This document shows positions 31,544 through 41,100 of a stretch of DNA of 44,401 nucleotides, one piece after another. The number at the start of each line of letters is the position of its first letter. Within the stretch, counting starts at the first letter, position 1. Source of the stretch: an uncultured Rhodospira sp. (GTDB lineage: Bacteria; Pseudomonadota; Alphaproteobacteria; Rhodospirillales; Rhodospirillaceae); contig NZ_CAKZOT010000098.1 of the NCBI RefSeq assembly GCF_937138205.1, positions 1 through 44,401 on the forward strand, written 5' to 3'. The position numbers were made by a program, and so were the translations under genes. The notes below the pieces were generated by a model, which saw nothing but the letters and a program-made list of their open reading frames with translations, was not told the DNA's origin and did not search any database.

Positions 31544-31804
31544 ATGGCCGGGCAACGGGTTGACGAGGCGCTGCAGGCCCTGGGGCAGGCCATCGCTCGC
31601 CTGGAAGCGGCGGTCACCGCCCGCGAGGCGCGCCAGGCCGAGGCCAGCGCCGAGGGCGACCGGGACGACCAGGACCGGACGGCGCTGCGCCAGGAATACG
31701 AACTGCTGCGCAACGACTATCACGAATTGCGGCAAGTGGTCGAGCAGGTGGACGGCCGCCTTGACGGCACCGTTGCCCGACTGCGCGCCTTGCTGGAAGG
31801 ATGA
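31544..31804 (+). CDS. DUF4164-like coiled-coil protein
   Basis: 86-residue, almost entirely helical protein: RVDEALQALGQAIARLEAAVTAREARQ, a short acidic loop, then ALRQEYELLRNDYHELRQVVEQVDGRLDGTVARLRALLEG. Length, coiled-coil heptads and position directly before zapA fit the alphaproteobacterial DUF4164 family. A possible link to division is suggested only by the neighbouring zapA. Strong GGAGGG site before the ATG. Confidence 0.8.
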   Translation: MAGQRVDEALQALGQAIARLEAAVTAREARQAEASAEGDRDDQDRTALRQEYELLRNDYHELRQVVEQVDGRLDGTVARLRALLEG

Positions 31805-31811
31805 ACGGGCC

Positions 31812-32180
31812 ATGCCGCAGGTCACCATCACCGTCAACGGGCGCGACTACCGCGTCACCTGCGATCCCGGCGAGGAAGACAGCGTCATCGCGCTCAGCCG
31901 GCGTCTCGACGGCATGGCGCGCGACCTGACCGACCGGCTCGGCCACCTGAGCGAGGGCATGGCCCTGGTCATGGTCGGGCTGACCCTGGCCGACTCGCTG
32001 GCCGAGGCGGAGGGCGAACGCGACGCCCTGCGGGAGCGCGTGGCCCCCCTGGGCGCGGCGGCGGAACAGGCGGAGGCGCGCGACCGCGCCCATGCCGAGG
32101 CCGAGGATCAGGCCGCCGCCGTCATCGCCGCCATGGCGCAACGCATCGAGACCCTTGCCGTTCACCTGGACCAGGCCTAG
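31812..32180 (+). CDS. zapA: Cell division protein ZapA
   Basis: 122-residue protein. The N-terminal VTITVNGRDYRVTCDPGEEDSVIALSRRLDGMARDLTDRLG carries ZapA's (V/I)-x-(V/I)-x-G-x-x-(Y/F)-x-(V/I)-x-C-x-(P/D)-G-(E/Q)-E signature. It is followed by GMALVMVGLTLADSLAEAE and a coiled coil. ZapA bundles FtsZ filaments at the Z-ring. It follows the DUF4164 gene by 7 bases and precedes 6S RNA. Confidence 0.94.
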   Translation: MPQVTITVNGRDYRVTCDPGEEDSVIALSRRLDGMARDLTDRLGHLSEGMALVMVGLTLADSLAEAEGERDALRERVAPLGAAAEQAEARDRAHAEAEDQAAAVIAAMAQRIETLAVHLDQA

Positions 32181-32185
32181 GTTGA

Positions 32186-32353
32186 GAGGTGCGGGGCTGC
32201 CCGGTTCGTCAGGCACGCACACTCCCGGGGGCTATACGTCTGAAAAAGGGAGCTGTCCCTGGCGAGACCCTGGTCTCGACATACGGCGCCCACGTTGTTG
32301 CCGCGGCCCATGTGGAGGTCGCACCGCCAACGGCCAGGGTGGCTCCGCACCGT
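32186..32353 (+). ncRNA. ssrS: 6S RNA (ssrS)
   Basis: The gap between zapA and the folate cyclo-ligase gene is the classic 6S locus. A 15-bp closing stem is visible: GGTGCGGGGCTGCCC (32188-32202) pairs, with three G-U wobbles, to GGGTGGCTCCGCACC (32337-32351). The interior contains the alphaproteobacterial-looking CCCGGGGGCTATACG and GACCCTGGTCTCGAC segments and could form the large open bubble that mimics a melted promoter. 6S RNA binds sigma-70 RNA polymerase. The exact ends are estimated from the stem. Confidence 0.88.
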
Positions 32354-32450
32354 TTCTGTTCCGTTTAGCCTTGCCCGGGGCACCACCGGGTCATGGCCTC
32401 CGCGACATCGCCGCGCCGACGCCGTCGGGCTCAGCTTCTCCGAGGGCCGC

Positions 32451-33098
32451 GTGACCCTGCCCACGTCGTCCGCTTCCCTTCCCCCTGCCGCCATCGACGC
32501 GGCCGCCCGCAAGGCGGCGTTGCGGCCCGCCCTGCTGGCGGCGCGGCGCGCGGTGGATGCCGAAACGGCCGCGCGGGCGGCCCTGGCCGCGCGCGACCAC
32601 TGTCTTGCCCACGCGGCGCCACCGGCCGGGGCGGTGGTCGGCGGCTCCTGGCCGCTGGCCGGGGAACTGGACCCGCGCCCGCTGCTGGCGGCTTTGCGTG
32701 CGCGCGGCCATGCCGTGGCCCTGCCGGTCACGCCGCCGCCGGGCGCCGCGCCCGCCTTGGTCTTCCGCCTGTGGGACGGGGAGTCAACCACGCTGGAAAC
32801 CGGCCCGTTCCGCACCCGCCACCCCCTGGCCCCCGCGCCGGAGGTCCGGCCCGACTGGATTCTCGTACCCCTTGTGGGGTTTGACCGGCGCGGCCACCGG
32901 CTCGGCCACGGCGCGGGCTACTACGACCGCGCGCTGGCCGGCGCCGACGTGACCGCCATCGGCTTCGCCTTCGCCTGCCAGGAGGTGCCTCTGACCGAGG
33001 GCGGCGTGCCGGTCGAGCCGCACGACGTGCCCCTGACGGCGGTGGTGACCGAGCGGGAGGTCCTTGTCCCGCGCCAAGACCATGAAGGCCCATCCTGA
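32451..33098 (+). CDS. fthC: 5-formyltetrahydrofolate cyclo-ligase
   Basis: 215-residue enzyme converting 5-formyl-THF to 5,10-methenyl-THF with ATP. Family signatures are the N-terminal RKAALRPALLAARRAV, the GSWPLAGELDPRPLL strand-loop, and the C-terminal substrate/ATP motif LVPLVGFDRRGHRLGHGAGYYDRAL. The GTG start follows CGAGGG and leaves a normal-length protein; earlier in-frame ATGs run back into the 6S RNA. It overlaps the next gene (TGATG). Confidence 0.95.
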   Translation: MTLPTSSASLPPAAIDAAARKAALRPALLAARRAVDAETAARAALAARDHCLAHAAPPAGAVVGGSWPLAGELDPRPLLAALRARGHAVALPVTPPPGAAPALVFRLWDGESTTLETGPFRTRHPLAPAPEVRPDWILVPLVGFDRRGHRLGHGAGYYDRALAGADVTAIGFAFACQEVPLTEGGVPVEPHDVPLTAVVTEREVLVPRQDHEGPS

Positions 33099-33925
33099 TG
33101 CGCATCCTGTTTCTGGGGGACATCGTCGGGCGGACCGGGCGTGATGCGGTGTGCAAGGCCGTGCCCGGCCTGCGCGAGGACCTAGCCGTGGACGTGGTGG
33201 TGGCCTGCGGCGAGAACGCGGCGCACGGCTTCGGCCTGTCGCCGCGCCTGTGCCAGGACCTGCTGGCGGCCGGGATCGACGTGATCACCCTGGGCAACCA
33301 CGCCTGGGACCAGCGCGACATCATCCCCTACATCGGCGGCGAGCCGCGTCTGCTGCGGCCGGCCAACTACCCGCCCGGCACACCGGGTCACGGGGCCGTG
33401 CTGGTGACCGACGCGCGCGGCCGGCGGCTGCTGGTGGTGCAGGTGATGGGGCGCCTGTTCCTGGACCCGCTGGACGACCCGTTCGCCGCCGCCCGCCGCG
33501 AGATCGAGGCGGCGCCGCTAGCTGGACCGCCAGGGCGCGGCGCCGACGCCATCCTGGTGGATGTCCACGCCGAAGCCACCAGCGAGAAGATGGCGTTCGG
33601 CCATTTCCTGGACGGGCGCGTCTCGGCGGTCATCGGCACCCATACCCATGTGCCCACGGCGGACGCGCAGGTGCTGCCCGGCGGCACCGCCTACATGACC
33701 GACGCCGGCATGTGCGGCGACTACGATTCGGTCATCGGCATGATCAAGCAGCCCGCCACCGACCGTTTCGTGCGCAAGATGCCCACCGAGCGGCTGACCC
33801 CGGCCGACGGCCCGGCCACGGTGTGCGGCGTCGTAGTGGAGACCGACGACGCCACCGGCCTGGCCCGCAGCATCCAGCCCCTGCGGCGGGGCGGGCGGCT
33901 GCACGAAACGAGCCCCGGTGCCTGA
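33098..33925 (+). CDS. YmdB-type metallophosphoesterase (TIGR00282)
   Basis: 275-residue phosphodiesterase. Metal-binding motifs are GDIVGRTGRDAV (residues 7-18), CGENAAHGFGLSP, TLGNHAWDQRDI, VDVHAEATSEKMAF and GTHTHVPTADAQVLPGGTAYMTDAGMCG. This set defines the YmdB family; the Bacillus member hydrolyses cyclic nucleotides and affects biofilm and RNA levels. Cytoplasmic. It overlaps the cyclo-ligase gene by one base and is probably co-expressed with it. Confidence 0.94.
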   Translation: MRILFLGDIVGRTGRDAVCKAVPGLREDLAVDVVVACGENAAHGFGLSPRLCQDLLAAGIDVITLGNHAWDQRDIIPYIGGEPRLLRPANYPPGTPGHGAVLVTDARGRRLLVVQVMGRLFLDPLDDPFAAARREIEAAPLAGPPGRGADAILVDVHAEATSEKMAFGHFLDGRVSAVIGTHTHVPTADAQVLPGGTAYMTDAGMCGDYDSVIGMIKQPATDRFVRKMPTERLTPADGPATVCGVVVETDDATGLARSIQPLRRGGRLHETSPGA

Positions 33926-34004
33926 GGGACTCGACCTTCGCGGTCCGCGATCATACATGCCCTAATCATACCGGATGGTCTGGACCACGGGAGGGTCGGC
34001 GGCC

Positions 34005-36740
34005 GTGCTGAGTTTGGGTCCCCTCGCGTTCAGCGCGCCCTGGGTGCTGCTGGCGGCGGCTGCCTTGCCGCTGCTGTGGTGGCTGATGCGCGCCACGCCG
34101 CCGGCGCCGCGCCGGCTGGCCTTTCCGGCCATCGGCCTGCTGTTCGGCCTGCGCGCCGAGGAGCATGTGTCCGTCCGCACGCCGTGGTGGCTGATCCTGC
34201 TGCGGATGGTGATCGCGCTGCTGGTGATCCTGGGGCTGGCGGGTCCGCTCCTGCTGCCGGCCGGCGACGCGGCCCGGGTCGGCGACGGACCGCTGGTGCT
34301 GGTGGTGGACGACACCTGGGCGGCGGCGCCGACGTGGCGCGCGCGGCAGGCCCTGATGCTGGACCGCGTCGAGCGGGCCGGGCGCCATGGCCGGGCGGTG
34401 CTGCTGCTGCCCACCAGCGCGCTGGCGCCGGATGACGTGGCGCAACCGCCGGCGCCGATGCCGGCGGCCGAGGCGGCGACGGCGTTGCGCGCGCTGGACC
34501 CGCGTCCCTGGGGCAAGGACCTGACGGCCGCGCTTGAGCGCCTGGAGCCGGCCCTGCCCGACACGGGCCGGGCGGTGTGGGTGCACGACGGCCTGGCCGC
34601 CCCGGGCACCGAGGCGCTGATCGAGCGGCTGCGGCGCCTGGGCCGGTTGGTGCTGCATCGGGCCGGCCCCGGCGAAACGCCCCTGATCCTGCGCCCGTCG
34701 AGCGACGATGCCTTGGGACCCACCCTGGCCGTGGCCCGGCCGGCCGGTGACCGCCTGCCGGAACGCGCCTTGACGGTGCAGGCGTTCGACGCCCAGGGCC
34801 GGGCGCTGCGGGCCGTGCCGGTGACCCTGGCCGAGGGCGAGACGTCGGTGCCGGTGCAGCTCGACCTGCCGGCGGATCTGGCGCCGGACCTCAACCGCCT
34901 CGACATCGCCGGGCACGCCGGCGCCGCCGCCGTGGTGCCGGCGGACGACCGCTGGCGGCGGCGCCCGGTCGGGCTGGTGGTCGGCACGGGTGTGGGCGAG
35001 GGCGCGCCGATCCCGCTGCTGGACGAAACGCACTATCTGCGGCAGGCGCTGGTGCCGGTGGCCCAGCCGCGCGAGGGGGCGATCCAGGGCCTGTTGCGGG
35101 GCGGGCTGTCACTGATGCTGATGACCGACGGCGCCCATCCCGACGCGCGGGCGGTCGACGACCTGATCGCCTGGGTGCGCGAGGGCGGGACGCTGGTGCG
35201 CTTCGCCGGACCGCGCCTGCAACCACTGGCGCCGGAGCTGCTGCCGGTGCGGCTGCGGCCGGGCGAGCGGGCCATGGGCGGCGCCCTGTCCTGGACCGCG
35301 CCGGCCCGGCTGGCGCCGTTCCCGGACAGCGGCCCGTTCGCCGGCCTGACGCCGCCAGCGGACGTGACGGTGTCGCGTCAGGTGCTGGCCGAGCCGACGC
35401 CGAACCTGTCGGCCCGCACCTGGGCGCGGCTGGAGGACGGCACGCCGCTGGTCACCGGCGCGCCGCTGGGGCGCGGCCGGGTGGTTCTGGTGCATGTCAC
35501 GGCCGATCCGCGCTGGTCGTCGCTGGCCATGTCCGGGCTGTTCATCGACATGCTGCGCCGGCTGGTGGACACCAGCGCCGGCGTGCGCGGAACCGAGGAG
35601 GCGGCGAGCGAGGACGCGGCCCTGCCGCCGCACCGGGTGCTGGACGGGTTCGGCCGCGCCGGCGATCCGCCGCCGGGAACCCGGCCCCTGCCGGCCTCCA
35701 TGATCGAGACGCCGCGCGTCGACCCGGCGCATCCGCCCGGTCTGTACGGCGCGCCGGGACGCCTGCACGCCCACGCCCTGGGCGCCGCGTTGCCGGCGCC
35801 TGAAGTGCTCGCGGCGGTGCCCGACGGCGTGCACGACGCCGGCCTCGACGGCGGGGCGAGAGAGCGCGACCTGCGGGCTCCGCTGCTGACCGCCGCGCTG
35901 CTGCTGGCGCTGGCCGACATGGTGGTCTCCCTGGTCCTGCGCGGGCTGCTGCGCCCGCCCGCGTTGAGGGCGGCGGCGGCGGTGGCGCTCGCGTTGGGGC
36001 TGGCGACCGTCGCGCCGAACACCGCCCGGGCGCAGGACGGCACGGGCGGCGACGCGCCCATGGACCCGATGGCGCTGGCGGCGGCGCTGCACACGCGGCT
36101 GGCGTGGGTCGAGACCGGCGCGGCGGAGACCGACCGCGTCGCCGAGGCCGGGCTCCGTGCCCTGACCCAGGTCCTCAGGCGCCGCACCTCCGCCGAACTG
36201 GCCGAACCCATGGCCGTCGATCCGGCGCGCGATCCGCTGGTCGTGTTCCCGCTGCTCTACTGGCCCGTGACGCCGGGCCAGACGCCGGTCACGCCAGCCG
36301 CCCGGTCCCGGCTCAACGACTACCTGCGCACCGGCGGCATGATGATGCTTGATGTGCATCCGGGCGGTGATCCCGCCGTGGTGCTGAAGGGCGTGGACAT
36401 CCCGGCGCTGGAGCCCCTGCCCGAGGACCACGTGTTGACCCGCAGTTTCTACCTGCTGGACCGCTTCCCCGGCCGCACCGACGGCCAGACGGTGTGGGTC
36501 GAGGCCGACCCGCCGACCCATGACGGTGTGGCGTCGGTGGTGGTGGGCGCGCACGACTGGGCCGGCGCCTGGGCCACGGACGAGAGCGGGCAGGCCCTGT
36601 TCGCCACCGTGCCCGGCGGATACCGGCAACGCGAGATGGCCTACCGCTTCGGGGTCAATCTGGTGCTGTACGCCCTGACCGGCAACTACAAGGGCGACCA
36701 GGTGCATTTGCCGGCGATCATGGAACGGCTGACGAATTGA
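34005..36740 (+). CDS. BatA/VWA-like and DUF4159 membrane protein
   Basis: 911-residue protein. The N-terminal BatA segment (LSLGPLAFSAPWVLLAAAALPLLWWLMRATPPAPRRLAFPA) has one helix, then a second helix near 55-75 (LILLRMVIALLVILGLAGPLLLPA). A VWA-like domain follows with LVLVVDDTWAAAPTW but an incomplete MIDAS. Next are beta-rich regions, a helix near 625-645, and a C-terminal DUF4159 domain with DPLVVFPLLYWPVTPGQ...YLRTGGMMMLDVHPG. The GTG at 34005 has GGGAGGG 9 bases upstream and matches family starts; the ATG at 33975 has none. These proteins normally sit beside MoxR ATPase and DUF58 genes, which are absent here. Confidence 0.9.
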   Translation: MLSLGPLAFSAPWVLLAAAALPLLWWLMRATPPAPRRLAFPAIGLLFGLRAEEHVSVRTPWWLILLRMVIALLVILGLAGPLLLPAGDAARVGDGPLVLVVDDTWAAAPTWRARQALMLDRVERAGRHGRAVLLLPTSALAPDDVAQPPAPMPAAEAATALRALDPRPWGKDLTAALERLEPALPDTGRAVWVHDGLAAPGTEALIERLRRLGRLVLHRAGPGETPLILRPSSDDALGPTLAVARPAGDRLPERALTVQAFDAQGRALRAVPVTLAEGETSVPVQLDLPADLAPDLNRLDIAGHAGAAAVVPADDRWRRRPVGLVVGTGVGEGAPIPLLDETHYLRQALVPVAQPREGAIQGLLRGGLSLMLMTDGAHPDARAVDDLIAWVREGGTLVRFAGPRLQPLAPELLPVRLRPGERAMGGALSWTAPARLAPFPDSGPFAGLTPPADVTVSRQVLAEPTPNLSARTWARLEDGTPLVTGAPLGRGRVVLVHVTADPRWSSLAMSGLFIDMLRRLVDTSAGVRGTEEAASEDAALPPHRVLDGFGRAGDPPPGTRPLPASMIETPRVDPAHPPGLYGAPGRLHAHALGAALPAPEVLAAVPDGVHDAGLDGGARERDLRAPLLTAALLLALADMVVSLVLRGLLRPPALRAAAAVALALGLATVAPNTARAQDGTGGDAPMDPMALAAALHTRLAWVETGAAETDRVAEAGLRALTQVLRRRTSAELAEPMAVDPARDPLVVFPLLYWPVTPGQTPVTPAARSRLNDYLRTGGMMMLDVHPGGDPAVVLKGVDIPALEPLPEDHVLTRSFYLLDRFPGRTDGQTVWVEADPPTHDGVASVVVGAHDWAGAWATDESGQALFATVPGGYRQREMAYRFGVNLVLYALTGNYKGDQVHLPAIMERLTN

Positions 36741-36756
36741 AGTGTCGGCGAAGCCG

Positions 36757-36774
36757 GCGCGACGCGAGTCGCGC
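36757..36774. terminator. Small GC hairpin after DUF4159 gene
   Basis: GCGCGAC-GCGA-GTCGCGC is a perfect 7-bp stem with a GCGA loop, 17 bases after the stop codon. There is no T-run, so it is a weak terminator candidate. Confidence 0.4.
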
Positions 36775-36835
36775 GGAAACTTGAAGAAAAAACGCGCGAA
36801 ATGCCACACGTTTCTTGTGTGCTCCAAAAGATATA

Positions 36836-36864
36836 TTGATCACTGCTTGTGATTCGTCCATAAT
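36836..36864 (+). promoter_or_regulatory. Sigma-70-type promoter of unassigned transcript
   Basis: TTGATC (36836-36841), 17 bases, then CATAAT (36859-36864): one of the better promoter matches in the window, in an unusually AT-rich stretch. An inverted repeat CACAC...GTGTG lies just upstream. The predicted transcript would start near 36871 and runs toward the convergent tail-collar gene. Confidence 0.55.
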
Positions 36865-37176
36865 GATAGCGTGAACCCGTGACTGAATGCTCGGACCGCC
36901 CGCGAACGCGGCCCGGGTGGGGCCGCTTGGATGCCCGTTTCAGGCCTGCCCTAGGGGCGCCCGCGCGGACTCATCCATTCCACATCTGGAGACGGCGAAG
37001 GCCAACCGGGCCTGGGGTCTCCAGGGAGACCAGGAATGCACCATGCCGCTGACCATTGGACCCGGGTCCGGCCCGCTCCCCTGCCCAACCGTCCCGGGCA
37101 GGGGGTCCTCGCGCGCGTGGTCAGGGGGGCGCGGGATGGCGGCGCGGGCTGGCGCGGTCCTCGATTGGGACGTGCT

Positions 37177-37875
37177 CTAGGGGCGCGGCGGGAACAGGCC
37201 GGTCACGGCCAGGCAGAACCGCACGCCCACGCTGGGATCCACGACGCCGAAGGACTGCCCGCCCCCCGTGGCGCCCACGGTCACGTCAACCGTGCCGCCA
37301 CCGCCCTGTGTGGTGACGCCGGCCAGGGCCGCCGTCGAACGGGGGGTGGCGGTCGTATAGATGGAGGCGCCCCCAGCAAGGTAGGCCCCGTCCGCCGGCG
37401 CGGACTTGTCACCGTTTCCGGTGCTTGCCGCGACCGTGGTCTCGACGCCGTCCGGCGAGAAGTCCGCCGTCGCCGGATGCGTGTGGTTGGGCATCTCGGC
37501 GATGGTCAGGGTCCGGGTCTCGGCCCCGCGCATTTCGCCCTGAAAGATGTCGGACGTTGCCGGGCCCTGGCCCAGCCCGATCGGAATGCGACCGCGCAAA
37601 TCGGGCACCCCGAACGTAGTCGTGCCGTCGCCGCCGTAGTTCGTACCCAACAAAGCGTAAACAGCCGTGTACTGGGCAATGGGGAGCAATTGCCCCCTGG
37701 CCTCGACGAAGCCCTCCGGGCAGAAGGTCGCCGCCGTCATGCACAGGGATCCCATGTACGGTTCGGACGAGCAGGCCTGGGCCGGGCCGGCGGTCGCGAA
37801 CAGGCCCATCGCGGCCACAAGGCTGGCCGCCACGGCCGAGGCCGCACGCGGCGTGTTTTTGAAACGCGTCGTCAT
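37177..37875 (-). CDS. Secreted phage tail-collar domain protein
   Basis: 232-residue protein. A signal peptide (cleavage near AQA, residue 34) is followed by a tail-collar domain: MGSLCMTAATFCPEGFVEARGQLLPIAQYTAVYALLGTNYGGDGTTTFGVPDLRGRIPIGLGQGP, then IAEMPNHTHPA and a C-terminal VRFCLAVTGLFPPRP. This is the 'microcystin-dependent protein'/tail-collar family, in which G-(Q/E)-LLPI, FG-(V/L)-PDLRGR-(I/V/F)-P and MPNH-x-H are diagnostic. Export and three or four cysteines suggest a disulfide-stabilised extracellular or surface protein rather than a phage part. AAGGA precedes the start. It is divergent from the giant adhesin gene. Confidence 0.88.
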   Translation of the reverse strand: MTTRFKNTPRAASAVAASLVAAMGLFATAGPAQACSSEPYMGSLCMTAATFCPEGFVEARGQLLPIAQYTAVYALLGTNYGGDGTTTFGVPDLRGRIPIGLGQGPATSDIFQGEMRGAETRTLTIAEMPNHTHPATADFSPDGVETTVAASTGNGDKSAPADGAYLAGGASIYTTATPRSTAALAGVTTQGGGGTVDVTVGATGGGQSFGVVDPSVGVRFCLAVTGLFPPRP

Positions 37876-38162
37876 GGCGTGATCCTTTCCCTGGGGTTCG
37901 GGCGCCGGCGACTGGCCGGGCGCCTCGGTCGAGAACGCTACCAAGAACCCGCACGGGTTGCTATCGCGAAATCCACAATGGGCGCTCAAAACGCTTTTAA
38001 GGTGCGAGCGTCGCCACATATGCAATTCAGGCGCTGCACGAATCGCCTCGTCAGGATGCGCGCCCATCCTCCGACGCGTCACCCGTTCGAGCCGCCCACT
38101 CGGAGGTGCGGGGCATCCTCTGCCCAGGCCTCGGAACCCGGGACCAGAAAGGAGACCCAGAG

Positions 38163-41100
38163 ATGACGGTCATTTCGCCTGCTGACGCCCGCACCATCGT
38201 CTTCGTCGATGCCGCCGTGGCCGACGCGGCGCCGCTGCTGGCCGGGCTCGGTCCGGACACTGTTGTGGTTTCGCTGACGGGCGACCGGCCCGCCCTGGCG
38301 CAGATGGCCGATCATCTGGCGGGGCGCTCCGGCATCGAGGCGATACACGTCATGAGCCACGGGCGGGACGGCGCTCTGGACTTCGCCGCCGGCACGGTGA
38401 CCGCCGCAACGCTGACCGATCACGCGGCGGACCTAGCCCGCATCGGCGCCGCGCTGACCGAGGACGGTGACCTGTTGTTCCACGGCTGTTCGGTGGCGGA
38501 AACGGAGACGGGGCGGGCATTCATCGGCGAGATCGCCGCGCTGACGGGGGCCGTCGTCGCCGCCTCCGACGACCCGACCGGCGCCGCGCACCTGGGCGGC
38601 GACTGGGACCTGGAGGTGACGACCGGTGCCCTCCACACCGATCTGGCGCCGGTTCGGGCGGCGATGGCCGGATATGAGGGGGTGTTGACAGTCTTCGACC
38701 TGACGTCAGGGTTCGTCTCTGGAAGCGGCACAGATACTGTCACTCAGGAAATATCCGGCAATATACTAAAGGCTACCACAGACCCAAGCGGAGAATTTTA
38801 TTTAGGGTATGACGATCTCGGCATAAACGATTCAAGACCAGCACCATCTTATACAATAACATTGAACAATGGAAGCGCATTTAGTTTCGGCGGCCTGACA
38901 TGGGTTGTATTCGATCCACTCGCATCAGGCAGCACAAACACCTACAGAATTACTGGTGTCACTGGGGGAACAAACGACATTCACACCTTCATGGCGAGCG
39001 ATGATGACAATGGCTCTGCTTCAAACACACACCTACCAAATACGTATACGGCTCTTATTATTGATGAAGTAACGACCACAAACAACCACGTCGGTCTATG
39101 GGTCGATAATATTAACCTGACGGCCGCAGCCGACACCACGGCGCCGGCCTTCGACACCGCGCCAAGCGCCTCGAACATTGACCACAACAGCTTTGATTTG
39201 ACCGGCAGCCTCGATGAGGCCGGCGACGTCCACTACGTTGTGTTGACCGACGGTGCCACCGCACCGACCACCGACGACGTGCAGGCGGGTACCGGCTCTG
39301 GGGGCGCCGGTGCGGTGGCAAGCGGCACGGCATCTCCCAGCACCGGTAACTTCGACTTTTCGTTCGCAGACATCACCGGCTTGGCGGCGTCCACAGCCTA
39401 TGACGTCTATGTCGTCGCCCAGGACGACGAAAGCACGCCGAACGAACAGGCGTCGCCGACCCTGGTGGAGATCACCACCACTGCGGCGCCGAACACCCCC
39501 CCCACCTTCGACAACTCCGACCCCGGCGGCCTGGCCGTCGACGAGACCAGCACCGACACGACGTCGGTGATCCACGACGTCAACGCCAACGACGGCGACG
39601 GCACGGACTCCGTGACCTACAGCATCACGAACGGAAACACCGGCGGGGCCTTCGCCATCGACGCCGACGACGGCGAGATTCGGCTGGCGACGCCATCCGC
39701 GCTCGATCACGAGAGCAAGGACACCTACACGCTGGAGATCACGGCCGACGACGGGGAGTCCTCCAACAACACCGCCACCCAGACCATTTCGATCAGCATC
39801 AACGACATCGCCCCGGCAATCACCGGCGGACAGAGCTTCGCCGCCAACGAGTCCGACACCAACACCACATCGCTGGGCACGGTGGCCACCACCGGCGACG
39901 ACGACACGGTGACCTTCTCCATCCAGTCCGGCAACACCGGCAACGCCTTCGCCATCGACCCGAACACCGGCGAATTGAGCGTCAACGACACCAGCCAACT
40001 CGACGCCAGCGCCACGCCCAGCTACACGCTCGGCATCCGCGCCAGTGACGGCGCCACGAACTCGGATGTCACCGTCACGGTCAACGTCACCGACGATGTG
40101 TCGCCCACCGTGACATCGGTCGCATCGTCCTCCGGCGACGGCACCTACAAGGCGGGCGACACCATCACCGTCACCGTGCAGTTCGACGAGGCGGTGACCG
40201 TGACCGGCACGCCCACCCTGACGCTGGAGACCGGGACCACCGACCGGACCGCCACCTATGCCTCCGGTAGCGGCACGGATACGCTCAGCTTCACCTACAC
40301 CGTGCAGGCGGGCGACGAGTCCGCCGACCTGGACTACACGGCGACCACCGCGTTGGCGCTGAACGGCGGCACCATCAAGGATTCCGCCGGCAACGACGCC
40401 ACCCTGACGCTGGCCAGCCCCGGCGGGGCCGGATCGCTGGGCGCCAACGCCGCGCTGGTGGTGGACGGCGCGGCCCCGACGATCACGTCCATCACCTCGA
40501 CCTCGGACGACCGCACCTACGGCGTCATTGCAACCATCAACATCTCTGTGCGGTTCGACGAGGAGGTGGACTTCACCGCGAACGGCGGCACCCTCCAGGC
40601 CACGCTGTCGACCGGCGCGACGGTGACCCTGGCCAGTTCCACTATCGCCAACCAGATCGGCTTCACGGGCATGTACTGTGTGGGAGAAGGCGAGACCGAC
40701 AGCGCCGATCTCGACGTCACCGCCGTCACCCTGACCGGCGGCGCCACGCTGGTTGCCCATGACGATGGCGTTCCCGCCGACCTGTCGCTCCCCACAGGCA
40801 ACAACCTCGCCGACAACAAAGACATCGCGGTCGACGCCAACACGCCGGCCACGCCGACCATCGACCTGGACGCGGCCTCCGATACCGGCGTGAGTCAGAC
40901 AGACAACGAAACCAACGACACGACCCCGACGGTCTCCGGCTCCGGTGAGACCGGGGTGCGCGTGACCGTGTACAACGACGCCGACAACAGCGGGCACGAG
41001 GGCAGCGGGGAACTCCTGGGCTATGCAGACGTCACGGGTGGCACCTGGAGCCTGACCGTCGCAAGCCTGGGTGAGGGCACACACAACCTCCGCGCCTACC

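Larger units (their letters stand above)
36741..37176. other. 436-bp gap with promoter but no clear gene
   Basis: Contains CACAC-N7-GTGTG (36805-36821), a good promoter (36836-36864), and a GGTCTCCAGGGAGACC hairpin near 37015-37030. One plus-strand ORF (36887-37180, 97 codons), or its ATG near 37043 encoding 45 residues, is open but shows no recognisable protein character. A small RNA or small peptide is possible. Confidence 0.5.

Noticed and set aside
33975-34005. Earlier ATG start for the BatA/DUF4159 gene
   Set aside because: No ribosome site before 33975; the GTG at 34005 has GGGAGGG at good spacing and gives the family-typical N-terminus.
36887-37180. 97-codon plus-strand frame in the gap before the tail-collar gene
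   Set aside because: Pro/Gly/Arg-rich composition without fold-like pattern and no ribosome site; kept only as a possible small peptide from an internal ATG.
37177-37875. Prophage remnant, because of the tail-collar domain
   Set aside because: The protein has a signal peptide, and no other phage genes, integrase or attachment sites are near.
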